This document shows positions 23,686 to 37,528 of a stretch of DNA of 64,000 nt, in pieces. The notes under the pieces are model-generated. The model was not told the DNA's origin. It did no database searches and saw nothing but the letters and a program-made list of their open reading frames with translations. The translations under genes were made by a program, and so were the position numbers. The number at the start of each line of letters is the position of its first letter. Positions within the stretch are counted from its first letter, which is position 1. The stretch spans positions 1 to 64,000 of the forward strand of contig JAVYIG010000414.1 in assembly GCA_035222895.1 (NCBI GenBank), given 5' to 3'. Source of the stretch: Strongylocentrotus droebachiensis. Taxonomy: Eukaryota > Echinodermata > Echinoidea > Camarodonta > Strongylocentrotidae.

Positions 23686-26600
23686 CTAATCTCTCTCTAC
23701 TTGATTGGGGCGTTTAGCGACATACAAATAATCACAATCATCAATCTCCATGAAAACACATAATTCAATTATATCCTTTATTTCAACTGCTACTAATTCA
23801 AAGCCATCTTTTCTGCAAGGAACAAGGTGACTTACTTTAGCAGATGTCATGTCATCATTTGATAGGTGAAAATCTACAACCTGGAACTTCTCAATAAGGG
23901 CAATATATATTGAACATGAACAGATACCATCACATGAACAAGGAGCTGAAGGGGTTAATTCTATGTATTTATGAACACGACCAAATGATAAGGTTTCATC
24001 CTGATAAAACATAACAGTGTATGAATTTCGCTGGTAGGCCAAAGTATATTCTTTTGAACATATTACCGTGCTATCCCACATTACTCTTAAGAAAGATTGA
24101 ACCTCACGGCAGACTGCATGGCCGACTAGTCTCCGTATTACAGTTTGTTCCATTCTTTTTAGGGTGTATTTCTTAGTGACACCAAGAATATAGTAATCAT
24201 GAAACATATGCTTACCTTTCTTGTATTTGTGTGAGGAGAATCTCATTCTAGAGAAAAACTTTCCAACTTCAGAATCCAGTTTCAAATCTTGCACAAGCAA
24301 TGGATACTTCAAGAAAATTGCCACACTGTTAGCAATTTGCATATCAACATTTTGTGTACCATGAAACAAAGACAATAATTCTCCATTAATCGATTCAAAG
24401 GTAAAACATGAATAAACCCAAAGGGGACCAAGATTTCTGACAACATCACATAGATGAAGCAGTTGGTGAATATTTGATGTCATCTCACTTTTGGAATATA
24501 AGGTTTCATGCATCATACAAAAATGTTGTAAAACTTGCTCACAGTGATCGATAGTTTCGTGGGAAATGGAATCTACATTAAGTAAATACACAGCCTCCAC
24601 CAAAAGCAAATAATGCTGAAAATACATGTCAAGGAGTAAACCAGATAATACTGGTAGGGAGTAGTAGAAGAGCCATGACCGACACTCTGATGCCTTCCAG
24701 TATTTTCTGTGATCCCTAATACTTCTTGGTACTCGACCAATGAAATTTGGAGGTTTCAGATTCTTCAAACGGGCATCTGCAGCAGAAAGTAAGTGGGATA
24801 TACTATAAGGTTGACTGGAATGGCTGCTATCAAACCAAAGTTTTAAAAGCCTTCTAACTATTCCAAGAAGAACCTGGTGCATCCAGTCAATAGCTGTACC
24901 ATTTATCAAATCAGGCATATGGTACAAAAACCAGGATGGACCTTTTATTCCGAGTATTGGTTTTCCCATCTGAAAAGCCTGCTCTGCGCACATTTTTGTT
25001 TGGTCATGTGTTCTTTTGCTGTCATCTAATGTGGTCAAATCACAAGGGAACACTCTTGCATGCCCTCTTCCAACACTTATGACTTCCCCTGGTTGGGTGC
25101 ATTTGGGGCATCCATATAACCCATTAAATTGGGTCATATTGAGGACCGAGCATTTTGCAGGCATATCACATGTCCCACACAATAAAATGCCCTTAACCTT
25201 TTGTTCCATTCCCAGGTAATTACAGATATTAACTCCAGATGATAAGTCTTGCAATGATGTATGAAAAGGTTTCAAAAAAGTATTCATGTGTGGCTTACCT
25301 TCACCATACCACAAACCTGCTATCACCATTTTTTCTTTCAGAAATCTTTTAGTTGGGGGCAATTCGTTGATTAAAAAATAAAGGGGCCAAATTTGAAATT
25401 TTGAGGACTTAAAAATTGGAACGCCATCAGTATTCCACATAAATGAAATATTATTGGGGTTTTGTAGAAGTCCACCAGGTTGTGAAAACTTCTTGTACAA
25501 GAGACCATCATATATATCTCTAATCGTACCATCATTTTTTCTATGAAATCTGTGTTGCAGATCACCACTAAAGTCTTTTTGTTGAAACAAAGCTTGTATC
25601 TGTGCCAAAATGGGGATTTCAATGAAATATGTCTTGTCTTTCTTACTTGTAATTTGTTTGTGACAACATGGACAGCTGTTTTGTTGTTTATTTAAAAGGA
25701 AACCACAAACTGAACAAAACTGGTGAAATACAAGGGGCATCTTTAAGTTAGAGAAATATTTCTTAAACAAATGAAGGGTAGTCTTGCACAGGTTTGGGTG
25801 TTTGCAATGCAGGCACACAAGAGTTAAAATGTCAACAAGACATGACCCTGTTAAGCTATGCCTCAACCCTAAGGTTAAAATAAGAAGCATGCTCTCTGCA
25901 AGGGTCAATGGGGCTCCTTCATACAATGGTTTGCTATCAAATGGTGAATCATCTGATGATGCAGGAATGTCCTCAAAGCTCTCCTCAGCATCGAACCAGT
26001 CATCACCAAGAACATCAAAATGTATGTCATCCCCATCCTCTTCCTTTTCCTCTTCATTGTTGTCCGTGGACATAGCAGTGACAGCATTGGCCATCCATTC
26101 ACCTGGTGGATCAGCATCTCTCACATCTGAAAGGAGAAAACAGGAGAAATATAAATTTCTTTATAAAGTCAAAAATAATTGTAATTGAATGTTTCAATGA
26201 AGTTATGTCAGATGATTGTTCTTTAATCCTCATCATGCCTTTATTCCTTTTAATAGATACTCATCTCAACATTTTGCTTTTTTGAAACTGACTTTATCTG
26301 CAGTGATTGCACTTGCCCCAGCCAAATTTTTGCAAGTTTGTTGAGCCTTGAGAAAATTATACCAGTTAATCACTTTGTGACTTATTTGTTCAATACACAT
26401 GCATATTAAGTTGAAATCAATATTACAGCAAAGATTATCAAAATCATTGTTAGGGAAACATTGATTTTACCACACGCCAGTGCACTTAATAACTTACAGG
26501 ACTATAAAAAAGAGGATACCTGATTTTCAATGAGAAGATTTAATACTTTACAGGACCAGAGCTGATTTTTGATTTGTGGAATCATTGTGGATTTTGGGTA

Positions 26601-28836
26601 CGTGTCGGGGGATCGACTAATTTTCCGGGAGTCTCCCGGATTTGCCACTCTGCATTACATTAACAAATTTCAATCCCTGACACATACTTGAAATGACTAT
26701 GCACTGCACATAACTGAATGCATTAAACATTATAATATGAGCTAATCTTCCAAGATTAATTGCCGTGAAGTTATTCGCTTCAAATGGAAGAGAATGATCA
26801 TGTAGATTAAAAAGAGGGTGGGGTGACAGACATGAAATTCTTGAAGGGTACCAAACAAGCATCACTCAGCATATTTCGTACTTACTCTCTACGAGAGTTG
26901 GAGGGGCATCCCACCACTCAGTATCCACTGCCTCTGCAGCTCCTGCAAAACAATTGATATGTTTAAAATTTAGATGAAACATGGTCAGTGTGACTGTATC
27001 ATTACTTTCTAAAGACTTAACACAACATTGTTACACAGTCAAACTTGCCTTAAATTTGCTGAGACTGATGAAATAGCTTCGACTTAAAAATGTTTGCACA
27101 TTGGCTGTAATTTGATTTCTGAAGCATAAAATAGCGGGAAAAAAAAATCTCAATTAAGTGGTTATATATTCTATGTCATCAACTATTAAATCATATAACA
27201 CAACACCTGCATTGTATATTAAGTTAGCTTTAAATTAAAGAGCTGAAAAGTATTGGCGATGTGTGTGTGAAACTTTACCTCCTTTCTTATGTGCACTCCT
27301 TGACTGGGTCTCAGTGACTGATAGTTCGGGATCATCAAAACCCTCGTCTATCCACAAAGAAAATCATACAAAACAAGACAAAGTGATTAGGCCAAACTTG
27401 AAAGGTTACAGCTACAGTTTCTAATTATGTGTTATATACACATCATATTGCACTTCACATGATTGGTATGGGTATTGCAAATGGAGATTAGGTAGAATGA
27501 TCCATAATGGTCCAAGAGAGAATTTCAAGAAAAAAACACAGTCGGCCAGGACTTATGAAATAGCTTTGGCAATAAAGAGAGGGGTCGTTTGATGAAGTGT
27601 GATGCATGAAAGGTTGACTGTATTGAGAATGGTGTAATGGTTTTGAGGACACCATAGCAAGTTAGCAATAATTTTTTTCTTGGAGAGCTTAATTTTCAGA
27701 TTTTTTCATTTTTCGGGGGGGGGGGGGGGGGGGGAGGGAGTAGTGTAGCGGAGAATGTAGATATCATGACCCCCCCCCCCCACCATGGTTCATACTACAT
27801 GATCCACCACCCACAAACACCTAAAAATCAAGACAATACTTGTTGTACATGTATCATAACTACAATTTGGCGTTTCAATAGGACATTTAGGAGTGTGATC
27901 TATTGCATATTTTAAAAGCAGTAGGTCTTGATCATTGAAGACAATACATTACTACTATTAATACTACAGGTAGTTGGAATAAAAGTTTCAATGGCATGTC
28001 CCGGTGATCTAGCTTAACGCGGAGCTCCAGTCGCTGAATAAAATAACCATACTTTCAGTGAACTTACCAACTTTGGAACTAGAAGATTGAGTGAAGCTTT
28101 CAGGAACATCCCACCAGTTACCGTCGACTGCCTCTGAAGAATCTGTGTAATTAAATTAAGGTAAATCTTTTTTCAACATGGATTTCGATTTTGACCCATA
28201 ATTTCCTAAAAAGGGACCATTAAACTGATTATTTCATTCAAGTAGGTAAGTGGAACTGATATATTATAGCCTAGGCCTAATTTACAATATAACATGCATG
28301 AGGTAAAATGACATTTTGGGGGATTTGGGGGGCATAACATAACAATACGACCTGAAATGGCCGTGGCGTTATCAAGGGAATGTGTATCAACGGTTTCCGT
28401 CTCTAAAGAGAGAGCCGGCCGACCCTACCCCAATTAAGAGGCTAACGAACGAAAGAGACAGAAAATTCGGTCTAGTCAGGTATGTACCAATTCATCAGAT
28501 TCATCATGTAAATTGTAACTGTACTACTAGATCTAGGCTAATCATAAGTAAGTAAATTAAAGTAGGGGTCTATGTTCATGAGATAATCTGAATTCGGAAC
28601 TTACCACATGTCTTTCTTTTGTCTCCTTCCAAGCTTTGATTTTGGCTGGGTTCCAGCAAGTTCTTCATTTGTTCTGGAAGTTGAACTTGATCCAGCTCCT
28701 TTTCAGACGTCACACTCACGTTGGACACATTTCCTTTTCGTGAAGAATAATTATAAGGTCCTCTCCTTCCCCTTCTCACTCTCAGTGAAATTGTCTGCTT
28801 AGCTTTAGGTGTACTAGTTTTATTGTCAAAATTCAT
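23686..28836 (-). CDS. Tnp2-like (CACTA/EnSpm) transposase, 5 exons, 957 aa
   Basis: Exons on the minus strand: 28836-28605, 28142-28068, 27347-27279, 26942-26886 and 26126-23686. All introns are GT..AG and all junctions phase 1, giving 957 codons plus stop. Exon 1 starts ATG (MNFDNKTSTPKAKQ) and is basic. Exons 2 and 4 repeat an EAVDxxWWDxP motif. Exon 5 begins acidic, then has a zinc-ribbon-like CSVC..CPCC (~282-299) and a Transposase_21/Tnp2-type core. Core landmarks are WNTDGVPIFKSS (Asp ~378), IWPLYFLINELPP, GLWYGEGKP, GTCDMPAK (Asp ~465), AIDWMHQVLLG (~558) and CFTFESINGE (Glu ~722), candidate DDE residues. A CSCDGICSC cluster lies near the C-terminus. The apparent start codon of the long ORF is GTG (Val 146), read only after splicing. 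No frameshift or stop is seen. Role: cut-and-paste transposition of the inner element. Confidence 0.85.
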
Positions 28837-30511
28837 GTTTGATGATCAGAAAGGTGTAGGATAGATCGAGCTTGAGATCGAGATCAAGAGAGCTAACGTT
28901 AGCAAGGGTTAGGGTGACTTGGACCTAGTCTAGACTCAGTTAGCTAGAGAATGTTCAAGTGTTGCAACAAACGGACACGAAGATGAGTCTACGGGACTAC
29001 TACGTTTTTACGTACGCGAACGATTCAGTTTCGTCTTTCTGAGCTGAGCTGAGTCTGAGAATGAACAAGTTTGACTTTCGTACATCTAATTATTGCCGGT
29101 AATCGCTTGTATATTTTACAAAATATACTTTGAATCAGGGTCCAAATCTTGATGAGGTAACCAATGTACCTGTATGTAAATCTCAAGTCCAGTCAAAGAA
29201 AATAGATGATTCAAAATTCCGGTAGCGGTGGCATGCATGCAGTGCATGAATTTGTACAGAGCGTGAATTGAAGCGCTAGCGACATGACGTGCGTGCGTAG
29301 AGAGCTAGCCTTACACACGAGCTGTGATTCCTTTATCCATGACGTCAGTCCCATTATTTTGTTATTTGTTTCCACTTTAATAAAGAAGCTTAGAAACTAA
29401 TTTACTTATTTACAAATTTGAACCTTTCATAGAAAACACAAACCCGAAAATGATAATGAATCAGTCCTAATCTTGCCTCGGACCGTAAATAATAACAAAA
29501 TAAAATAATTGCGTACACATGTACTAAGAACATGCTACCACCAAAATCAGCGATAGTCTACAATGCATCCGCGGTTCCGTCCCCACGAAATAAAAACCCT
29601 TATCAGGCGAAGGCGTGGTGGCGTTTACATCTAATATTATCTAAATAGAATATTTTCAAAAAATAACAAAATCAGATTCAACAATGATTTAGATTTAATA
29701 TCTTAGTCTATAAGTTAATTAAAGATAAGACTTATAAAAGATTTGTCCGAAATTCTGAGTTCAGTCACTGCTGGACGACGTTGTCACCAGTTCTAGACAG
29801 TCATTCAAGATTTTATTTCCATGCAGAACTTTTTACTTATCACGTCCTAATGAAAAAGCTAACATTTAAGTTATTGCTGTATTTTATTTTGCGAGTTTCG
29901 TTCGCATTGATAGGAGATCCAAATGTATTTGCGTGGTTATGATTTTTATTTCGTGGGAGAAAAAAAACTGCGGATGTATTCAAGACTAACGGGTCCACGG
30001 CTCGAGCGGCGGCAGGTAGGTAGGTAGGCATGGTCGAGGAGATGACCACATTACGAAGACTGGATGGACTATTCCATTCGCTCATGGGTTAAGTCGAGAG
30101 TGGCAAGCTCTAACGATACACCGTTCGCTACAAATTTGTATTCAAAATAGATTTCAATGACACACTACTCCTTAAATAATAATTTATATGGTTTCCAAAT
30201 TCGAAATAATTACTTCTTAACCCATATTTCGATCGCTTGATATCGCTGAAATATTCCCCGGCCCTACGTGCGGATATGGAAATTACTTCCTGTCTCGGCC
30301 GAAATTTGAAAGGGATCGGATCGAAAGAAAGTGCAACGCATGTATTGTGAAGGAAAACTTTTTCATCTGCATGACAATACACGCGGTACTACTCCTAGCT
30401 ATACGTCGTTTCTTCTTCTTCTTTACGAGATTGTTTCTGTTTCTGTTTCGATTTCGTCGGTAGATATTTTCAGGCTTTATCTGTACTTTTAGTTTGCAGT
30501 TTATATAGATA
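28837..30511. promoter_or_regulatory. Shared promoter interval of the divergent transposase/BEN gene pair
   Basis: 1.7 kb separates the two divergent start codons. It has ACGTTTTTACGTACGCGAACG near 29003, GACGTCAGTCCCATT at 29341 (CRE-like TGACGTCA at 29339-29346) and a GGTAGGTAGGTAGG microsatellite at 30013. No exon is recognised, and an 81-codon minus ORF at 29840-30085 lacks any motif. A bidirectional promoter is an inference from layout. Confidence 0.4.
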
Positions 30512-33500
30512 ATGAAGAAGTTTTGCATTGTTTATTGGGTCGATGAGAGAAAAGTTTCAATCGAAAACCTCAAAAATGTGCCGGAAGAGGCAAGGAGCGT
30601 GGGCTCAGCCTCGGACATAAAATTTCAAGGAGGAAAACCATATCATGGAAAGATCCTGAAGATAAGTGGTAAGTACTACATTCATTTTCTAGCAATTTTG
30701 TGTGTGTTTTAGATCTAGAAAATCTACATTGAATTTTATCATTTTTATTTTAGTCTTTTGACGCAGGCAATATTCCTGCATCTGACTTTTAGGCAAAAAA
30801 AAAACAAACAACGTGTTTAGCGTTCAGCTTTTTTTTAAATTAGGATAGAGTCTAACAAAGTTAGGAAGAGGTCCTTTCTTTCTCTTAAAGACTTAAAATG
30901 GCTGCTCGGTACAATTTCCCTGACAGTCGGGCTATTTTTCAAGATTTGTTTTTTCTTTTTTCTTTTAAATCAGAAATAGATCCATTTTAGCAGTGTTTTT
31001 CATGTTTTTTCTTTAAAAACAAAATTTCAAAAAATTTCAAAAAAATTCAAAAAAAAAATAATAGACCTAGAGGTCTAGGAGGCGGCCCCCAAAAAGGAAG
31101 CGGGCGGGGACGCTAAACATGTATATTTTCTTACATGGCCTAATGATTGCTCCAAGGAGTTCCCTTCTTTGTAAAATGAATACTCTGTCAAGTGTCAGTT
31201 GCTGTAATGTTATACTAATATTACTAGATCTATTGGATGCACATTATTCCCAGAGTAAATTGGTTTGGGTATTTATCTAGAATCCCCTCTAACAGTGGAA
31301 AGAAGCAACCATATTCTTTGAAAATATTGTTCCAAAATGTACCGGTACATGTATGTTTGCACCTCCAGCTATATTAGTTTAGGTTATGTTCAGGGTTTAA
31401 ACAGGACTAAGGATTTTCTCTTTATTGGACATCCAGAACTTTCCGCATAAAAGGCTGTAGATCTAGCAACTGTGCGGAAAGGGACAAATAAAAAAGCACC
31501 TACGCTTCAAATGGGCAAATTATGATCAAGGTTTCAGGTCAGGGTGCATGCACGGTCGCAGCAACTTGGATTATATTGTGTTAGGGCCGAGTGAAGTCAA
31601 GTCACTTAATATTAATAATAATAAATAATAATAAAAACGTTACTTATAAAGCGCTTGCCACCGAAGTCTCTAAGCGCTTCAGTAAGTACAGCCGGTTACA
31701 ATATGATTTTCTTTTTGTGTTTTTGTGTAGAAAACAAAGAAGAATTGATCACGGAAATGAAGATGGTATCAATTCATGAGGATGGTAGTGTGGAATTTGC
31801 CACCACCAAAGCCACCACCACCACAGCCACCACCACAGCCACCACCACAGCCACCACCAAAGCCACCACCAAAGCCACCACCAAAGCCACCACCACAGCC
31901 ACCACCACAGCCACCACCAAAGCCACCAACAAAGCCACCAAGACTCAGAAGGTCCAAGCCGTTGAGGCGGCTGCACAGGTCCAGAAGGAACTGTGCAGAC
32001 AGATGCTGTCAGCACAGGTTCGTGAACTGTACTTAAAATGCTGAACTTCAATTTCCTTGGCACAATGGTCACTCAAATAAAATCATACCAATGTCTGATT
32101 CAACCAAATAATAATCTCTATATTTCTGCAATCTGACTGCAAAGGATTCTGGTCTTTTTTTATTGGCAAAAGGGAAGTAGCCTCCTAAAATTTCTTGGTT
32201 TTGATGGATAATTGCTGAAAATTATCCAAACTTTCTCTCTAAACAACTGTCCTTGAGTCTAATTGATATCAATAAGCATTTCATTCATTTGATTGTTTTC
32301 ATGTAGTTTTCATTTATTTATATTTTAAAACCTGTTTCATAAATACTAGTCCAGTTATGTATCTTAAATTTCACACTAATCCTGATGAGATAATATATAC
32401 AGTTAACCTTGCATATCTAGAAGTCACATGAGGCGAAATTTCCCCAAGTAAAATCAATTATTAAAAAAAAAAATCAAACTGTGCAAAACATGTGTTATTT
32501 AAATTTCCTATTAAAGAACAAGTTATGCAACGTTAACTGTAATTGTTTTTGTTTCACAGAAAGAGGATGAGCATTCCATTCTAAAAAGGGAGAATGCTAC
32601 TCTCAAGAGGCGAGTAGCAGAACTCGAAGTAGAAAACAAGCGGCTGAAAGCAAACACAGGAAACCAGTCAAACCAGTCAAACCAGTCATTCACAATGGGT
32701 AAGTAACGTACATGTACATTACTCTTTCCATTGCCTACACTGTATCTTACAAAGGTAAACTGCAATTGTCTCTATTTTTAAACATTAAAAAAAAAAGAAC
32801 ACTGACACTGGCGTACTGATTGTTTTCTTTTTCTTTCTTCAAATCATTGTTTGTATTTCTTCAATGTTTTCACTTGCATCAAGTTTTTTGCTTGTCAGCA
32901 GCTGGACCTTCAAACATATTTGGCTCATTATGCCATTGAATAATGAAAAAACAGTACCCCCGGTAGTTCATTTTTAACATGTACAGTACCTTGTCCAGGC
33001 AATCAATTATCTTCTTTTTTTTCCCCGATTTTATCACAGATATTACACCTAAGAAGATAAAGCTCCTGAAGGAGATAACTTCATTTGTGTCCAATCAGGT
33101 AAGGTTTGTGTTTTCTATTCCATTGTAATATATATATTAAGTTACGGTATTTGTGTCCATTTGTCTTAATTTAATGAAAAGAATGAATTTTTTTTTGTTG
33201 ATTTAACACATCCAAATTCAGTGAGAATAATAGAATTAGAATCCTGGAATGTCACAGACTAAATTTATGGGCCCAACATATTATAATAATGATAATAGTA
33301 ATATTAAATAATACAATTTGTATGTACATTGTGGCAAATCCACTGTGTGGAGTAAACAAGGCACATGTAGAATTAATTAAGAAGCAAACAGAAATGCTTT
33401 ACATAATTTTTAAGGGAGCTCCATAATTGAGGACACGCATGGGTAAATGATCTTCCCACCCAAGTTTTTGCACATTTAAATATCTGGAGTACTGAAATAT

Positions 33501-36500
33501 ATTTTGAAAAAAATCATGATCATATGAATAAAATACTAGTCAACAATTCAGTCATCCTTGCATAAGTAGAAATGTTGCATAAGCCAAAGGTATTCACGAG
33601 ACCCCTCTCTTTAATAGTATCTTCTTTTTTTGTGTCATGTAAGTCAAATTTGTTTTTTTTAATTGGTTCCAGTAGATTCGACTTAAGCAAGTTTGACAGG
33701 ATTTTTTAAAACATTTTTTTAAGGTACATGAGGAACAAAAAGGAGTTGAGAAGAGGCCACTTCAACATCTCCCTATATACCCACCTACAGCAACGCTGAC
33801 CGCCTCTACGGCCCCAACCCTGACCACCCCTCTGGCTCCGACCACGTCTACCCCTCCGACCCCAATGCTGATCGCCCCTTTGGCCCCAACGCTGACCGCA
33901 CCTCCGCCCCCAACTCTGACCGCCCAGTTTCTGAATGTCCAAACTCCAAAAGCCTCAGTATCAGTAAGTAAGATAAATGCTGCTATCGTCTTGCATTCAG
34001 AGGGTGGAATGTGAAAAATTAAATGAATATTGAGATATATTCAAAACCAGAACTCCTTTTTCAATTTCATTCATTACTAGTCAACTATCAATTTTGGAAA
34101 TTTTCTCCAAGTTAACTATATAGAAGTGACCCAACGTTGTTGTAGTTTTGCACAATTCAACACAGTTACAACAGCAAGTACATGTGTAGGCATACCTTTA
34201 ATTAAAGTGGTCTTGGGTTTGTCATAACCTGTTTTCTGTTGCTTAAAATCTAGTTTTCATCAGACATTATTGCTGTATGCTATTGATCTATTGATCAGGA
34301 TTAATATTAACCCCCCCTCCCCCCCCCCCCCCCGAAAATTGTATTACAGTTACAATAAAGTTCTGGTCGGGGGGGGGGGTGGGAAGAAAATGGACTTCAA
34401 AGATATTGATTTTCTGTTATATTAATACATGGAAGATTATCACAGATTACCATTATTAAGAAAAAAATCTTGCCAGAAATTAAAAAGAGCATTTTTTATA
34501 TACAGCTGTACATGTAATCACATATTTGTCTTGTGTTGGAACTGCATTGCATCACTTTCTAAACTAAGATTCTGCCATTAATTAAATGTGACATTGAACT
34601 TTTTTATTTTTATCAAATGTTTTCAATTACAATATATTAACATAACCCTAATTATAATGATAATTATAATTTTAATGAAAATATTTTTGATCACCAAAAC
34701 TCCTGATTAGCTTTATGCAAGAGACCATCAGCCTTTTCACACACAGCTAAAATTCTATAAACATGATTAGTATAAACGTGTTTGAAACGTGTTTAAACTA
34801 ATCACGAGCCTTTCACACACAGAAATTTCGTTGCGATCGTTCATAGTTTCGTGATTAACTACTGCTCGTAAAATGCGCAGTAGTGCCATTGCGCATTGAA
34901 GGTCATGTCATATCAATCAAAGCGCACGCTCCATCCAGTCTAAACACGTTTAAACACAAATTTCCTTTCACACACAAAATGTCAAGCTCTCTAGATACGA
35001 ACTTCGTATCTGCAGCCTGCTTTTAGGGGCGTATGGATCGCGACTTTGTATCTATCCCAACATCGTATAAACGATGTTCACACTGGGAAATTTTGTCTAT
35101 AAACATGTTTAAAACTGTTGAGTGATTCTAATCATCTCTAGATACGATGAATTTTAGCTGTGTGTGAAAAGGCTGCATATGTTACTTTAATTTATTTCAA
35201 AATCCATGGTGCTATATTTATTTAGATATGTATTGATTTGTCTTCCCTTAAAAAAAAACTGTTTTTCAGGGATCCAGTTCCAAGCCAAAGCAACTTTTTT
35301 TTGCCGCATCGGGATCATCACCTGTAAGTATACTCTATACTACTGTATTAAACATGTTTGTGGTAGCAATGGCTCATTAAGATTTTGTTTTTTCTTTTGG
35401 CAGTAGGCCTTGGTTTTGTTGTTAATATTCTGTGTCATGCAGAAAACTTTCATTCATTTGGGATAATAATTTTGTTTAGTTGAGCTTCTACACTTAAACA
35501 TCATCTAAACGTTTTGACTCAGCCCTAGTTTCCGCTGTATCATGTTTCTTGTGTTCAAAGGTCTTTGAATTTTTTGCTTTGATATTGTCAATGAAATGTA
35601 CAGTAGGCAGGAAATACACTATTATGAACTTCACTTGTTTTTATTTTGTTTTTCTCCCCAGAGCTCTCATGCACACCTGGAGTACCCTGATGAGGTAGGA
35701 TCCTTTCTTAAAACTTGGACTGCTATACTTGGGATATCTGAAGTTTGGGTTTTGAGGGAAATGTGTGTTGCAGAAAAAATTAGGTTCTGGAAATTGGGGA
35801 AAATCAAGTGAAATGAAACGTGCCTTAGGATATTTTTAACGTGCATAAAAGAGAGTGAAGCAGGCATAACAAAAAATGTGTCAGTGGCCCAAGGGTCTTG
35901 AAGTTGTCTGAACGTTGAAAAGATTTATCAAAATAGCTAATACAGTAATACATCAACTTTGTTGAGACCTTCAATGCAGGAATGAATTATACATTGCTAA
36001 GAAAGAATCTTTTGTTTTAATGCTCATCTGAATATGTTTTAATCCTAATCCTATTAGGGTATATCTCAAAGCATGGGGGGGGGGGATTTTTTAGGCCCCT
36101 CCCTCGGGTCTCAGCACAAAAATTCACACAAAGATAGAGGGTAATGTAAGCTACAACATTGGAAAGTCATGTATTTTACGAAATAGTTTTCAATTCATGC
36201 AAGGAATTATATTCTTGCCTATGAATCACTCCGTAAAGCTCTGTGATTTTTTTGCATAGATACCCATTGTAACATCCTCAGCAATAATGGTGCTTGAAAA
36301 AGAATTTACATGCAGTATCAAGATTAATTTAAATTGTAATGCAAATTTGATTTTCAGACCAGCATGCATATACAAAATGTTGCCTAATTTGGGAACCACT
36401 TCCCTGTGTGCCTTATATTAAGTCTGAAAATGTGCCCGAGATTCCAACGCAAAAGTCATGAAACCATGTACATGTAGGCTTAATAAGCGCCAGTGGGTTT

Positions 36501-37528
36501 AGGGTAAAATGTGTTGGTTGGTTTTGCATGTGCCAGTTGACAATAGAACTTCATTCTCTTTATCTTTTTCCACATCAGACCTTGGTGCCCCTTTACCCTG
36601 GGGGGAAACCCATCCTAAGGGATGGGTTGAAGCGGCAGGCCTTTCGCAAAGGCCAGACGAAGGAGACTCTCCTAGTGAGTCTCCTGGAGGTCGTCTTCGG
36701 CCAGGAGACCTTGGCCAAAGGGAAAGCCTGCGGGCTGAGGGTGGCGCCGAACAAGAGTTCGGAGGAGGAAACTGTGCCACTGGATCCGGAGCTCTTGGTG
36801 GAGATAAAGGGTAACAAGCATTGTTTTATTGGTTAATGTCCAACATGACACACGTGCCCTTTAAATCAATTTTTTGTGTGATTGGCATTTTAAAACTTTA
36901 GGTACGTGTTTCAAAGTATTTTCTCATCGTAACAAAATCCCTGGGACAAGTAATATTCTTGTGGGTACTCGTAACTGTCATCAAATTTTTCCACAAGACA
37001 ATGAATTTTAAAGCAAAATTATTTGTCTGTGTGTGTGTTACCATATACTGGAACTTATAGATTTGGGTATTAAAGACCAAGGCCCAAATTCTGAACGTCG
37101 GTTTAACTTAAACCTCAGTCTAAGTGTGGTTTAAACCCAGTCTAAACCTGCCCTTTAAACCAGATTCCTTGATGATGTGGTTTACATTGTAGTCTTTGAG
37201 ACTATCCAAATTACCTTGTTATAGCAGGAATCTAATTATATCAGGTTTAAAACACAATAGAATGTTAAGAGCTGGGACAAGGAGTGCTTTGTTATATCAG
37301 GAATATTGTTATATCAGATCTCTTTATATTGAGTTTCCACTGTACATGTATTAAAGTTAATGCAAGTTAACAATTTTGTCTTTATTTTTCTTTCCTTTTT
37401 CAGAATGCATCCTGATGAAGTTTAGGACATCAACCGGGGCGGCGTGCCTTTCCCCAAAGGATTTTAATACAAAAATTAATTCAAAGTGCGCGTCCGCACG
37501 TAGGGCTCTAAAAAATAAAAATAAATAA
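30512..37528 (+). CDS. Coiled-coil, Pro/Thr-rich BEN-domain protein, 9 exons, 441 aa
   Basis: Exons: 30512-30668, 31731-32017, 32560-32698, 33040-33098, 33724-33963, 35270-35323, 35662-35694, 36579-36810 and 37404-37528. All are GT..AG and the phases agree, giving 441 codons plus TAA. Residues 1-53 (YWVDERKVSIENLKN ... PYHGKILKIS) form a small N-terminal module. Residues ~75-130 are an Ala/Thr/Lys tract from an ACC-rich repeat. Residues 149-195 (ILKRENATLKRRVAELEVEN) are a leucine-zipper-like coiled coil. Residues 215-294 are a Pro/Thr low-complexity linker with repeated APTLT. Residues ~325-425 match a BEN domain (LVPLYPGGKPI, LLEVVFGQETLA, LDPELLVEIKECI). BEN domains bind DNA and chromatin partners, so a nuclear DNA-binding accessory of the transposon is likely. 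The weakest splice site is the exon 2 donor (CAG|GTTCGT). Three overlapping AATAAA motifs span the stop codon. Confidence 0.8.
30811..31122. mobile_element. MITE-like GTTTAGCGTC element in BEN intron 1
   Basis: The left end ACGTGTTTAGCGTTC pairs with the right end GACGCTAAACATGT. Inside are CTGACAGTCGGGCTATTTTT and GGAGGCGGCCCCCAAAAA. Related copies lie at 54667-54925 and about 55690-55947 in Helitron unit 4. Confidence 0.6.
31798..31945 (+). repeat. In-frame ACC-rich coding minisatellite
   Basis: Repeats of ACCACCAAAGCC and ACCACCACAGCC inside BEN exon 2. In frame they read (Thr-Thr-Lys/Thr-Ala)n, and the other five frames are also largely open, which explains the Pro-, Gly- and Trp-rich shadow ORFs. 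Length polymorphism is likely. Confidence 0.9.
34730..35174. mobile_element. 445-bp MITE with perfect 26-bp inverted termini, BEN intron 5
   Basis: AGCCTTTTCACACACAGC at 34730 continues for 26 bp that are perfectly inverted at 35149-35174. Inside are palindromic AAACGTGTTT and ATCTAGAGA-type motifs. No clear target duplication or ORF. Wholly intronic. Confidence 0.75.

Noticed and set aside
31749-32072. Trp/Leu-, Gly- and Pro-rich ORFs
   Set aside because: Shadows of the ACC repeat in BEN exon 2. Only the Thr/Ala/Lys frame connects by splicing.
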